A DNA stretch of 64,000 nt, from positions 590,266 through 654,265 of the forward strand of contig JAENZD010000002.1 of NCBI GenBank assembly GCA_016841445.1. Direction: 5' to 3'. Position numbers and translations under genes: made by a program. This DNA is from Anaerolineaceae bacterium. Its GTDB lineage: Bacteria; Chloroflexota; Anaerolineae; Anaerolineales; Anaerolineaceae. Under the pieces are notes generated by a model. That model worked only from the letters and a program-made list of their open reading frames with translations, searched no databases and had not been told where the DNA came from. Within the stretch, counting starts at the first letter, position 1. Each line of letters opens with the position of its first letter. Below are positions 9,023 to 19,400 of this stretch, one piece after another.

Positions 9023-10036
9023 ATGAAATATAAGCTTTCAATTTCACTTCTACTTCTCATAATATTCCTGGGAGGATGCGGAAAGCCTCAGCCTGGCCAA
9101 GATTCACCGGATGAAATCATTACCCTGAGAATGACCATTTCGGATAATTTAAGTTATGCCCCTCTCTTCATTGCTGAAGAAGAGGGATACTTCACGAAAT
9201 ATGGGATCCAGATTGAATATGTAACCACAAAAAAAGCAGCAGATTCAATCGCGATGTTGTCTTCAGGGAAGATCGATATTTATGCGGGTACGCTTAATGC
9301 CGGTTTGATCAATGCAATCCAGGTAGATGATAATATCAAAGTCGTCGCGGACCGCGGCCATACAGAACCGGGAACCTGCACTTACCAGGCAATCGTTGTC
9401 AGGAAGGACCTGTATGACAGCGGACAGGTTACTGCCCCAGAAGATTTGAATGGATTAACTTTTTCTGCGTCTACTGCTGGCCCTGCTGCTTTCCTGTTAA
9501 GTTCCTATATCAGCCAGGGAGGATTAACTTTTGAAGATCTTGATATCATCGATTTGCCGACAGCATCAGAAATGGATGGGTTTGATACCGGGTCCCTGGA
9601 CGGAAGTATTGCCCCTGATCCAGATCTGACCCGCTTGCTCAGGACAGGAGATGTTTCAATCCTGGCAACCGCTGAGGATGTCCTTGGCACATTTCAATCA
9701 GGCATCATCGCTTTCAACAACCAATTGTTGGAAAAAACCCCGGATGTCGGTGTCCGGTTTATGGCAGCTTATCTCGAGGGCGTACGCCAATATAACCTGG
9801 GTAAGACGGACAGGAATATTGAGATCATCGCAGCGGCAACCGGTGAAACGGCTGAAGATGTCAAGGAATTTTGCTGGGTTCCCGTGAGTGAAAATGGCAC
9901 CATCAACTTCCCAAGCGTTGATAAATTTCAGCAGTGGTCTATTGAACAAGATCAGCTTGCAGAAGCAGTGAGTGAGGAGCAATTCTGGGATTCCAGCGTT
10001 GTTGAAAGCGCCATATTGCTTCTAACAAACGATTAA
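9023..10036 (+). CDS. NMT1/SsuA-type substrate-binding lipoprotein, paralogue 4
   Basis: This 337-residue lipoprotein starts at ATG 9023 behind AAAAGGAG. The GTG 33 bases upstream lacks a good site and would spoil the signal peptide. The lipobox is LGGC (Cys19). It is the most divergent member: the N-lobe reads APLFIAEEEGYFTKYGI, and the usual VDAIVTPE segment is LDGSIAPD. It still keeps both family cysteines (GTCTY and EFCWV) and the EEQFWDSS ending. The changed cleft residues suggest a different ligand from paralogues 1-3. It shares strand and close spacing with its neighbours. Confidence 0.83.
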   Translation: MKYKLSISLLLLIIFLGGCGKPQPGQDSPDEIITLRMTISDNLSYAPLFIAEEEGYFTKYGIQIEYVTTKKAADSIAMLSSGKIDIYAGTLNAGLINAIQVDDNIKVVADRGHTEPGTCTYQAIVVRKDLYDSGQVTAPEDLNGLTFSASTAGPAAFLLSSYISQGGLTFEDLDIIDLPTASEMDGFDTGSLDGSIAPDPDLTRLLRTGDVSILATAEDVLGTFQSGIIAFNNQLLEKTPDVGVRFMAAYLEGVRQYNLGKTDRNIEIIAAATGETAEDVKEFCWVPVSENGTINFPSVDKFQQWSIEQDQLAEAVSEEQFWDSSVVESAILLLTND

Positions 10037-10108
10037 GATTTAAAGATCATCACCTAATAGAAATGTTTGAGAGTTTTCAATGGGTTGCTTAAGAAAAGGA
10101 TGGAAAGA

Positions 10109-11128
10109 ATGAAAAAAATTTTGCTGGTGTTGAGCCTTGTGATTTTGTTGTTGAGCGGGTGTTCTCAATCAGAACCCCAGAAACCAGGCTCATATGAATC
10201 GGTAACCTTGAAAATGAATTATGCCCTGGTCATTAGCTATGCGCCTATCATTCTTGCTGAAGCAGAAGGTTATTTTGAGGACTATGGCATCGAGATTGAA
10301 AAGGTAACATTTAACAGCTCAGTAGAGGCGGTACCCCTTGTTGTCAGCGGTGAACTGGATGTCTTTGCTGGTGCGAGTACGGCAGGTATCCTCAATGTAC
10401 TTGGTCAGGAAGATAACATCAAAGTCGTTGCTGACCGAGGGCATATTGAGCCGGGCGGGTGCACATTCCAGGCGATTGTTGTCCGAAAAGATCTTTATGA
10501 CTCCGGTGAAATTACAACGGGTGAGGATTTAGCAGGTCACAGTGTGTCGACGCCGCCAACGGGGCCTGGCATGTATTTTCTCAGCACGTATCTTGATCAA
10601 ATTGGTCTGACCGTTGAAGATGTTGAGGTTGTTGATATTCCCACGTCATCTTATGTGGATGCCTTCAGGAATAAAGCCGTCGATGCAGTTGTTCCCACAG
10701 AACTTCATCTAAGTCGATTGATGGCTGATGGCAACGCGGTGATCCTTGTACGCAGCGAAGACGTGGTGGGTTACTACCAGACGAGCCTATTGGCATTTGG
10801 GAAGAACTTGCTCAAAGATGATCCCGATTTAGGCGTGCGGTTCCTGGCAGCTTACTTGAAGGGTGTTGAAAAATATAATGAGGGTAAGACAGAGGAAAAT
10901 TTAAAGGTACTCTCTGAAGCCACAGATATAGATATTGATATGCTTGAGAACTCATGCTGGTTATCCATAAGCCCTGATGGCATGATTGATTTCGATGGCG
11001 TTGAGAAGTTCCAAACGTGGTCTCTTGATCAAGAATTTATGGAAAGGATGATCACGGAACAAGAGTTTATGGATACCAGTTTTCTTGTCAAGGCAAAAGC
11101 GTTATTAGAGGAAGAAAGTAATCAATAA
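10109..11128 (+). CDS. NMT1/SsuA-type substrate-binding lipoprotein, paralogue 5
   Basis: This 339-residue lipoprotein is read from ATG 10109 (MKKILL...), which gives a compact signal peptide with lipobox LSGC at Cys18. Two other in-frame starts lie upstream at 10067 and 10100 and cannot be excluded. Family features are APIILAEAEGYFEDYGI, GELDVFAGAST, the cysteines in GGCTF and NSCWL, and a variant ending TEQEFMDTSFLVKA in which the usual EEQFWD is altered. It lies 72 bases after paralogue 4 and probably in the same transcript. Confidence 0.83.
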   Translation: MKKILLVLSLVILLLSGCSQSEPQKPGSYESVTLKMNYALVISYAPIILAEAEGYFEDYGIEIEKVTFNSSVEAVPLVVSGELDVFAGASTAGILNVLGQEDNIKVVADRGHIEPGGCTFQAIVVRKDLYDSGEITTGEDLAGHSVSTPPTGPGMYFLSTYLDQIGLTVEDVEVVDIPTSSYVDAFRNKAVDAVVPTELHLSRLMADGNAVILVRSEDVVGYYQTSLLAFGKNLLKDDPDLGVRFLAAYLKGVEKYNEGKTEENLKVLSEATDIDIDMLENSCWLSISPDGMIDFDGVEKFQTWSLDQEFMERMITEQEFMDTSFLVKAKALLEEESNQ

Positions 11129-11219
11129 CGCTAAAATTTGGATTTTGAAATAAACACCCTCGGTACGACTATCTTGGTTAAGAATTAAACACTGTATATA
11201 TGAAAGGTGAGTGAGGTGT

Positions 11220-12230
11220 ATGAATATAAAAGCGATTGTTTTTTCCATTCTAATAATAGTGATGGTTTTTTTGGCTGCCTGTCAGCAAGACGCAGCGCCA
11301 GAGTCATACGAGATGACAACAGTGACCATCAATAATTCAACACACATGAGTTATGCGCCGATCTACATCGCAGAGGCTGAAGGTTATTTTGAGGAATTTG
11401 GCATCCAGCTTGAAAAAGTCACTTTTAATCAGACGGTTGAAGGGATTCCGTTGCTGCTATCCGGCCAACTGGATGTCTATGCGGGTGCCAACAACCCGGG
11501 ATTGATCAATATTTTCCGTGACGAACCAAGCGTCAAAGCGGTTGCGCAGAGAGGCGCGGTATTATCAGGTTCCTGTACGTATTTAGGGGTCCTGGTTCGC
11601 AAAGATTTATATGATAGCGGGATAGTCACCAGCCTGGAGGACCTGAAAGGGTTAAAGGTTATTGTTACTGAGACGGGAACGACAGGATATGCCTTCAGCC
11701 AGATGATTGGAGAAGTTGGCCTGACATTTGCAGATGTTGAGACACATACGATGCCGCCCTCGGCTTATGTTGATGCCTTCAGGAATCAGACGGTTGATGC
11801 GATCGTTACACCGGAGTTGAATCTGACAAGACTTCTATTGGATGGCCATGCCGTTTTGCTGGGCAAGGCTGAGGACTCTGTAAGTCCATTTCTTACTTCT
11901 GTGTTAGCTTTCGGAAAAAGGCTCATTGTTGATGATCGGGACCTCGGTGTAAGGTTTATGGCAGCATATGTCAAGGGTGTTGAGAAATACAACGAAGGCG
12001 CGACCGAGGAGAATCTCACGATCATTAACCAGGTATCAGGTGATGAAATTGATATCCTGGAAACTGCTTGCTGGATTCCAATACCTGTAGATCCACAAAT
12101 TGATTTTACAGGTGTTGAAGGATTCCAGCAGTGGCTATTTGATGAGGGACATATTGATGCCCTTATTACAGAAGAACAGTTTTGGGATCCAAGTTTTATC
12201 GAGGAAGCCCACAAATTACTTGGAGATTAA
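11220..12230 (+). CDS. NMT1/SsuA-type substrate-binding lipoprotein, paralogue 6
   Basis: This 336-residue lipoprotein starts at ATG 11220 behind GAAAGGTGAGTGAGG. The lipobox is LAAC (Cys21). The N-lobe APIYIAEAEGYFEEFGI, the hinge GQLDVYAGANNPG, and the conserved cysteines in GSCTY and TACWI are all present. It ends EEQFWDPSFIEEAHKLL. It is the last of six consecutive binding-protein genes and sits 186 bases before the first A-T-TE gene, which ties the binding-protein family to that enzyme by position. Confidence 0.84.
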   Translation: MNIKAIVFSILIIVMVFLAACQQDAAPESYEMTTVTINNSTHMSYAPIYIAEAEGYFEEFGIQLEKVTFNQTVEGIPLLLSGQLDVYAGANNPGLINIFRDEPSVKAVAQRGAVLSGSCTYLGVLVRKDLYDSGIVTSLEDLKGLKVIVTETGTTGYAFSQMIGEVGLTFADVETHTMPPSAYVDAFRNQTVDAIVTPELNLTRLLLDGHAVLLGKAEDSVSPFLTSVLAFGKRLIVDDRDLGVRFMAAYVKGVEKYNEGATEENLTIINQVSGDEIDILETACWIPIPVDPQIDFTGVEGFQQWLFDEGHIDALITEEQFWDPSFIEEAHKLLGD

Positions 12231-12416
12231 GGTCTCTGTTTTGGCTGTTTGAGATTAAACCAGGCTGCTCGAATGCAAGGATGTCAGGAAGGCAGGATTT
12301 TGTTCCAATTCACGCGAATTAAATTTCTTTCTGTTAAGCGCGCTAGATATTTATATGAGACATGAAAATAAGATCATCGGCTATTGCTGGAATTGAGATA
12401 ATTTAAAAGAGGTAGG

Positions 12417-15074
12417 ATGCAGGTTTATCAATCCAATAAAATTACCAAAGAAAATTTGCTTGAGCGTTTTTGGCTCTATCTAAAATGTGCGGCAGATCAT
12501 TTTGGGAATAAGCATTATGTCGAAACAAAGCACGGCTCGCTAACTTTTAATCAGAATTACCACAACGGAAAAGTCATTTCGAAAGTGATTCCCAATCATG
12601 TTGATGCACAGCGCTTTGGTATCGGGCTGTACCTGAAAGACCCACTAAAAATAATCCCTGCGATGTTGGGGTCTTTAATGGCTGGGCACTATTTTATTCC
12701 CCTTGATACTTCGTACCCACCGTCGACATTAAACCAAATTTCAGAAATTGGCGATATTCGGTTTATTATCTCAGATCGGCAGAATATTCGTGAAGCGGGA
12801 GACATATTCTCGAACATCAAAGAAATCCTCAATATCGATGAATTGGATTTTGGTAAAGCGGTGGATGATTTTGATATTCTCTATTCACCGGATGACATCA
12901 TGCAAATTCTATTTACCTCAGGTTCCACAGGAGAGCCAAAGGGGGCTGTTGAAGATTTCAGGTACCTGATCCGTACGATAAGTACTAAATTGGCAACCAA
13001 CACCTATACAGAAGATGACAAGGTCCTGCAGCTTTCCACTTTTTCATACTCGGCCCCCCATCTGACCACGTTTTATGCAATGTTCTCAGGATCAACGCTT
13101 TATTACCATGACCTGTTGGAGGATGGATTTTTATCTCTCCCAGAGGTGATCGATAAAGAGGAAATAAACGTTTACACTTCAACGGTCACAGTATTCCGCA
13201 ACTTCTTGCGTACGCTTGATAAGGGGCGTACATTTCCGGGCGTGCGTTGGTTTCATTTTGGGGGAGAAAAGAAGTTATTAGCTGATATCAGGGCGGGGCG
13301 AGAGCACTTTCCAAATGCAACAATCCTTGATCTTGGTTTTGCCTCGACTGAAACTTGGTCCGTTTCAAAAGCAGTTTTCCCTGTGGATCATCCTTTTGAA
13401 GAAGATGCCATTCCATCTGGTTTTCCCTATGATGATATTAAGTTGATGATTTGGGATGAAGATGGGAATGAAGTGCCAGATGGTGAAGAAGGCGAAATTG
13501 TTGTTTATGGCGAGGCTTTCGCCCGCGGTTATCTCAATAATCCGGAATTAACACGTAAGCAATTCATATCGGATCCACTAAATCCTTTGGGACAGTATTT
13601 TAAAACCGGAGACCAGGGGAAGATCTTACCAGACGGCCAACTCCTGCATTTGGGTCGAATCGATAATATGGTGAAGATAAAAGGGGTTCGGATTGAGTTG
13701 AGCACGCTTGAGAATCACATTCTACAGTATCCTGGTGTGGTTCAGGTCGCATCACGTGCCGTTGAAGATCAACGGGGAGATAAGAAGTTGGCTTCATATT
13801 TTATTGCTGAAGAAGGTATCCGGATCCCGGTTTCCGACCTCAGGCATTACCTGGCTGAGAGATTACCCAAACATCAGCTCCCGCATTACCTGGTGGAAAT
13901 GAATGAATTTCCACTGACAGCCAGTGGAAAAGTTGCCCTGGCAAAACTGCCTGTTCCCAGAACAACCCGGCCGGATTTGCCCAACGCCTGTGTAGCACCA
14001 TCGGACGAACTTGAAGAATCATTGCATCAGATTTGGGAAGAACAGCTCGGTGTAAAGGGTGTAGGTGTAACGGATGATTTCTTCGATGTAGGTGGTGATT
14101 CATTGCTTGGGGTTTTACTTGTTTCAGCGATTGAGGAGACCCTGGGGTACAAGTTCCCGGTCTCGGTTTTAATAGAAGCCCCGACGATCAGGGGTCAGGC
14201 AGCATTAATTCGATCTGGTGAAGAAGAGAACGCTAATAAGATAATCTATCGGATTCGCCCTGACGGGAAAAATGCCCCAATATTTTTCATCCCTGGAAGA
14301 GGTGTTTACCCGACACGAATAAAATACCTTGCAAACAAAATTGACCCTGAAACACCGGTTTATGCACTGCAGGATATTGCAAGCCGGTCGAAAGCGTATC
14401 ATTCTATTGAGGATAAGGCGCGTATTTTCTTAAGTGAAATTAGAAAGTCGTCCCCACGTCATCCCATCATTTTGATCGGCGAATCAATGGGCGGGAAGAT
14501 CGCTTATGAAATGGCACAGCAGATGGTTGCAAAAGATGAACCGGAACCCATATTGATCATGCTGGATACTTATAACTTCGAGCGTTCAGCGAAAGGCAAT
14601 TGGAGACATCGAAATAGAGTGAAATACTATTGGGGATTATTACAAAAACACATATCACATCTCATTAAATCTGATTGGCATGGTAAAGTTGATTACCTGA
14701 AATATTACATTGAATTCATCAAACGCGGGGGGCGCAAAGGTGTGAGGCAAGGCCAAAATCCACAAGGGGATAACAATAACACTTATCTTGATGATGTTGA
14801 AATGCAAGAACAATCTACAGCAAAAGCTGTCAGGGATTATGAGGTGAAACCCTATCCCGGGCAACTAATCATGATAAAAGCTTTAAGAGGCATCCATCAA
14901 GAAGACGAAACAAACGGATGGAATGATGTGTCGCTTGGGAAACTGATCGTTCACAAACTGGATTGCTATCACGGTGCAATCTTGTTTGAGCCAGCTGTGG
15001 ATCACCTCAGTAAGATCATAAATCAATATATACGGGAATCAAAACCGCTAGTACCTTGCAGGCATAATGAATGA
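12417..15074 (+). CDS. Single-module NRPS-like enzyme, adenylation-carrier-thioesterase (A-T-TE)
   Basis: This 885-residue protein has three domains. The adenylation domain (about 20-515) has TSGSTGEPKG at 167-176, GFASTET, FKTGDQG, the GRIDNMVKIKGVRIE hinge near 412 and the A10 lysine in SGKVAL. The carrier domain (about 530-600) has GGDSL with the phosphopantetheine Ser562. The alpha/beta-hydrolase thioesterase (about 620-880) has GESMGG with Ser690 and likely partners Asp717 and His852. There is no condensation domain. At the A4 position that holds Asp in amino-acid-activating domains, FSYSAPH has Ser212, so the substrate may lack an alpha-amino group. Aryl-acid A-T-TE enzymes (atromentin and ralfuranone synthetases) share this layout, but the product here is unknown. 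RBS is AGAGGTAGG. Confidence 0.85.
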   Translation: MQVYQSNKITKENLLERFWLYLKCAADHFGNKHYVETKHGSLTFNQNYHNGKVISKVIPNHVDAQRFGIGLYLKDPLKIIPAMLGSLMAGHYFIPLDTSYPPSTLNQISEIGDIRFIISDRQNIREAGDIFSNIKEILNIDELDFGKAVDDFDILYSPDDIMQILFTSGSTGEPKGAVEDFRYLIRTISTKLATNTYTEDDKVLQLSTFSYSAPHLTTFYAMFSGSTLYYHDLLEDGFLSLPEVIDKEEINVYTSTVTVFRNFLRTLDKGRTFPGVRWFHFGGEKKLLADIRAGREHFPNATILDLGFASTETWSVSKAVFPVDHPFEEDAIPSGFPYDDIKLMIWDEDGNEVPDGEEGEIVVYGEAFARGYLNNPELTRKQFISDPLNPLGQYFKTGDQGKILPDGQLLHLGRIDNMVKIKGVRIELSTLENHILQYPGVVQVASRAVEDQRGDKKLASYFIAEEGIRIPVSDLRHYLAERLPKHQLPHYLVEMNEFPLTASGKVALAKLPVPRTTRPDLPNACVAPSDELEESLHQIWEEQLGVKGVGVTDDFFDVGGDSLLGVLLVSAIEETLGYKFPVSVLIEAPTIRGQAALIRSGEEENANKIIYRIRPDGKNAPIFFIPGRGVYPTRIKYLANKIDPETPVYALQDIASRSKAYHSIEDKARIFLSEIRKSSPRHPIILIGESMGGKIAYEMAQQMVAKDEPEPILIMLDTYNFERSAKGNWRHRNRVKYYWGLLQKHISHLIKSDWHGKVDYLKYYIEFIKRGGRKGVRQGQNPQGDNNNTYLDDVEMQEQSTAKAVRDYEVKPYPGQLIMIKALRGIHQEDETNGWNDVSLGKLIVHKLDCYHGAILFEPAVDHLSKIINQYIRESKPLVPCRHNE

Positions 15075-15163
15075 TCAGATGATTCAATAAAAAAAACCAG
15101 GAGATTGAGGATTATTAAATTTTTTCGTTAATGAACCCAACTAGCAGTGAAAGGTACGATCCA

Positions 15164-16261
15164 ATGAAATTTAGGAAATTCAACTTAATTTTTATTCTTA
15201 TGCTCTTGTTCCCTATTCTGGCAGGCTGCTCGCAAGGTGCAGATGAACCACAAACGCAAGTATCTCAAGAGATTCTGGCAGAAGAACAGAAGCACACGCC
15301 TTTTGAGCCTGCAACAGAAGAGCAGTTACAAAAGGCTTATGAGACTGTGACAGTAACAATTAACGACTCAGTCAATATTAATTACGGGCCAATTATCCTG
15401 GCTGAAAAATTGGGATATTTTGCTGAATATGGTATTGAGCTTGAAAAAGTTCAGTTTTCACATGTGGCAGATGGCATTCCTTTGCTGGGCAGCGGTCATC
15501 TCGATGTATATGCTGGCTCAATCACTGCTGGCTTTCTGAATATCTTAGGACAAGATCCAAATATCAAGGTTGTTGCTGATCGCGGTCTGATTACACCGGA
15601 TCGGTGCACTTTCCTTGCGCTGTTGATGAGGAAGGATCTTGTGGAAAGTGGCAAGGTAGACGGCCCTGAGGATTTGGCTGGACTTGAGATCAATGCTGTT
15701 AAATCCAGTCCTACCGGTTATTTGTTGAGTGAATTCATCAAAGGAAGTGGCGTGACTATTGATGATATTTCATTCAATAATTTACCTGCGACTACGTATA
15801 TTGACGCTTTTGCCAACAAAACCCTGGATGGGATCATTACGCCCGAGATTAAAATTTCACGAACTTTGAGTGCCGGCGATGCTGTAATATTTGCCGCTAT
15901 GGAGGATGTTGTTGGTAATTACCAATCCTCAGCGCTTGCTTTTGGAAAGAACTTAATTACAGATACTCCGGATATCGGCGTTCGATTTATGGCAGCGTAT
16001 TTAAAGGGTTTGGAAGAGTACAACAAAGGCAAAACGGAAGAGAACCTTCGCCTGCTTAATGAATACCTAAATGAGGATCCGGAACTTCTTAAACAAGCCT
16101 GCTGGGTGTACATTAATCCTGAAGGTACGATTGATTTTCAGAATGTTGTACCCTTCATGACCTGGGCTGTTGAAAATGGTCACCTTGATAACCTTATCAC
16201 TGAAGAGCAGTTCTGGGATTCAAGTTTTATTGAAAGAGCAAATGAATTATTAGGTGATTGA
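15164..16261 (+). CDS. NMT1/SsuA-type substrate-binding lipoprotein, paralogue 7
   Basis: This 365-residue lipoprotein starts at ATG 15164 behind GAAAGG; an in-frame ATG at 15131 would add an unlikely hydrophilic leader. The lipobox is LAGC (Cys22), followed by a longer linker (about 45 residues) than in the other paralogues. The fold core begins GPIILAEKLGYFAEYGI, with cysteines in DRCTF and QACWV and the ending EEQFWDSSFIERA. It lies between the two A-T-TE genes and is followed by a terminator. Its position beside both enzymes makes it the best candidate for a partner of the fused ATPase and permease. Confidence 0.85.
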   Translation: MKFRKFNLIFILMLLFPILAGCSQGADEPQTQVSQEILAEEQKHTPFEPATEEQLQKAYETVTVTINDSVNINYGPIILAEKLGYFAEYGIELEKVQFSHVADGIPLLGSGHLDVYAGSITAGFLNILGQDPNIKVVADRGLITPDRCTFLALLMRKDLVESGKVDGPEDLAGLEINAVKSSPTGYLLSEFIKGSGVTIDDISFNNLPATTYIDAFANKTLDGIITPEIKISRTLSAGDAVIFAAMEDVVGNYQSSALAFGKNLITDTPDIGVRFMAAYLKGLEEYNKGKTEENLRLLNEYLNEDPELLKQACWVYINPEGTIDFQNVVPFMTWAVENGHLDNLITEEQFWDSSFIERANELLGD

Positions 16262-16310
16262 TCATTACCCAAATGAAAATTTACCCAATTCCTTCAGACG
16301 CTTGATACGG

Positions 16311-16355
16311 AAATGGGAGACCCTCAGGTAAGTGAGAAGAGCTCCCATTTTTATT
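16311..16355 (+). terminator. Rho-independent terminator after binding protein 7
   Basis: A 9-bp stem (AAATGGGAG at 16311-16319 with CTCCCATTT at 16342-16350) encloses a long 22-base loop and is followed by TTATT. It separates the binding protein from the fusion gene, which therefore probably has its own promoter. A TATAAT lies at 16391-16396 without a clear -35. Confidence 0.6.
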
Positions 16356-16435
16356 AAGAATTATTCACATTTCTCTTTCAAAAAAGCATTTATAATGGTA
16401 TTCTAATGTTCTGCAATTTACTAAGATGAGGATTT

Positions 16436-19400
16436 ATGCAAGGTAACCAACTAATTTATTCAAGTAAGCAGGATTTGTTAGAAAATTTCTGGACTCATAT
16501 CAGGCAGGTTGTTGAGCAAAATAGTACGAAACCTTATATCATGACCAATAGGGGAACGCTGACCTACAGCCAGCATAATCATCATGCTAATGTGATTGCT
16601 GATAAGATATCCCCACATTTTACTCAAGAACGATTTGGTGTTGGCCTTTTCATGAAGGATCCGTTGTGGATCATCCCTGCGATGTTCGGCGTCATGAAAA
16701 CCGGGTTGTATTTTATCCCACTTGACGTGACTTTTCCTAAAAAAACTCTGCATCAGATGTTTGAGATTAGCAATATTAAATATGTGCTAACTGATAATGC
16801 GAATGTTCACGAGGCAGAGAAGATCCTGAAACCAGGTATGACCCTCGTCAACCTGGAAGAGCTTGATTACTCACGTGAAATACCTGAGCCTGATGTTCCG
16901 TTTTCACCGGATGATATCGTGCAGATCCTGTTCACATCGGGTTCTACCGGGATGCCAAAAGGTGCGGTTGAGGATTACCGGTATCTGGTCCGCTCGATTG
17001 TTGTGAAATTAGACCGGGGTGTTTACGAAAAGGGTGATAAATCACTCCAAATTTCCACATTCACATATTCAGCGCCTCATTCGCATACTTTTGCCATGTT
17101 GCTCGTCGGCGGGACACTCTATTACCACAGTGTTAAAGATGAAGGATTACTGGCTGTCCCGGATATCATTCGCCAGGAACAAATTACAACAACGTCTGCT
17201 ACACCGACCGTGTTTCGGTCATTTGTCAGCATGTTAAGCCCCTCGGATACTTTTCCTTCGATCAAGAAAATGAGTTTGGGCGGTGAAAAAAAACTCCTGG
17301 AGGATATCAAAGCAATTCGCAGGCTGTTTCCCAATGTAGAAACCATTGGCCTTGGCTTTGCGTCCACGGAGACCCAGATGGTCTCGACCCATGAGTTCCC
17401 CATTGACCACCCATTTGAAGATAATGCGATTCCTTCTGGCAAGCCTTATAAGGATATTCAATTATTGATTTGGGATGAGGAAGGCAATCCGCTACCCGAT
17501 GGAGAAGAGGGTGAGATCGTTGTTTATGGCGATGCGCTTGTGCGTGGTTATATTAATAACCCCGAATTGACAAATGCACAATTCATCCCTGACCCGGATA
17601 ATCCTTTGGGGCAGTATTTTAAAACAGGAGACCTGGGGAAGGTCTTACCGGATGGCCAGTTGCTGCATCTGGGACGGATTGACAGCATGGTCAAAATTAA
17701 AGGCGTGCGGATTGAATTGGAAACAGTGGAAAATTATATCCTTGGTTATCCGGGTATTATCCAGGTCGCCTCCCGTGCGATCGATGACCATAATGGCGGA
17801 AAAAAACTTGTTTCATACTTTGTCGCCGCTGATGGATTGGAAATACCTGTTTCTGATTTGCGCAAATTTCTTGCGGAGAGGCTGCCTCCGCAGCACCTAC
17901 CTCATTTCTTGATCCAGCTTGAAAAAATTCCGATGACACGCAATGGAAAAGTTTCTCTCACTCAACTGCCAATGCCCCTTATGGTTCGTCCTGATTTAGC
18001 TTATCCATTTGAGCCGCCTGCGGATGCATTGGAGCAGTCATTGGTCGGAATATGGGAAGAACAGTTGGGAATCGCTGGCATTGGGGTCAACGATGACTTT
18101 TTCGATGTGGGTGGCGATTCGCTTCTGGGCGTTGTTTTGGTAGTCGCGATCGAGGAGAAGCTGGGAACGGAACTGCCCGTTTCCGTATTGCTGCAAGCGC
18201 CAACCATTCGCCGCCAGGCGGATATGATCCGAAATAAGCAAACCGACCAGGCGTTTTCCACTGTTATCCCCATTCGCACTGAAGGATCCCTGCCACCGTT
18301 GATCTTTATTCCCGGCAAAGGCGGCTACCCAACCCGTATCAGGCACCTCTCAAAAGCCCTTGATCCTGAAATTCCCGTGTATGCAATGCAGGATTTACTT
18401 GGAAGCTCAAGGGTTGCTAACGGTGAAAAACAAATCAAATCAACAGCAAGTTTATATTTGAGTGAGATCAGAAACATTGCGCCTCGTGGTCCCTATGTCC
18501 TTGTGGGTGAATCTTTGGGCGGAAAAATTTGCTATGAGATCGCTCAACAGCTGCTGGCACAAGGTGACCCGGACCCCCTTGTGTTCATGCTCGACACATA
18601 TAACTTAGATCACTCAGTTATCGATGATTACAGGGAAGATCGTGATATTCCCTATTATAAAATGCTGGTGGGAAAGCATCTCAGTATTTGGTTGAAGTCA
18701 GATTGGGAAGGCAAGAAAGAATACCTGCGTTTTTATCGCGATACGATCGGTGATAAGCTCCGTCGTTTTGTGAAGGGAAAGTTATTTGCTGAACGGCATT
18801 CTCATAAGGAATCAAAAGCGTCTTTGCTGCCAGAGAATGTCAGACAAATGGAGCGTCAATTAAAAGACGCGGTCACAAATTATGAGGTGAAACCTTATCC
18901 CGGAAGGATCATTTATATTAAAGCCCTGCGCGGGCCATATGCCTATGATAAAACGAATGGCTGGGATACGGTGGATATTGGGAAGCTTGTAGTTCACCAG
19001 CTTGATTGCTACCATGGGAGTATTCTGTTTGAGCCGGCTGTCACTGAACTGGCAGATATAATTCAAAAATACATTCGTGGTTCTTATAAAGAAAATTCAA
19101 CGATAACTTTCGAAGATATCAGTAAGCGTTATGCAAAAGATACAAATAGAGAGGTATCTGCGCTCGACCACATCACTTTTTCCGTCAAAGAAAACGAGTT
19201 TGTTTCGATCGTGGGCCCAAGTGGATGTGGGAAAACAACATTTCTTAAGATCGTGGCCAACCTGATCAAGTCAGATACCGGGATGATAAAATATGAAGGT
19301 TTTGATAACCCCAGTGCAGCATTGGTTTTTCAAGACCAGGGCGTGCTGCCATGGATGACGGTGCTTGATAATGTGGGGTTGGGTTTGGAATTAAAGGGGA

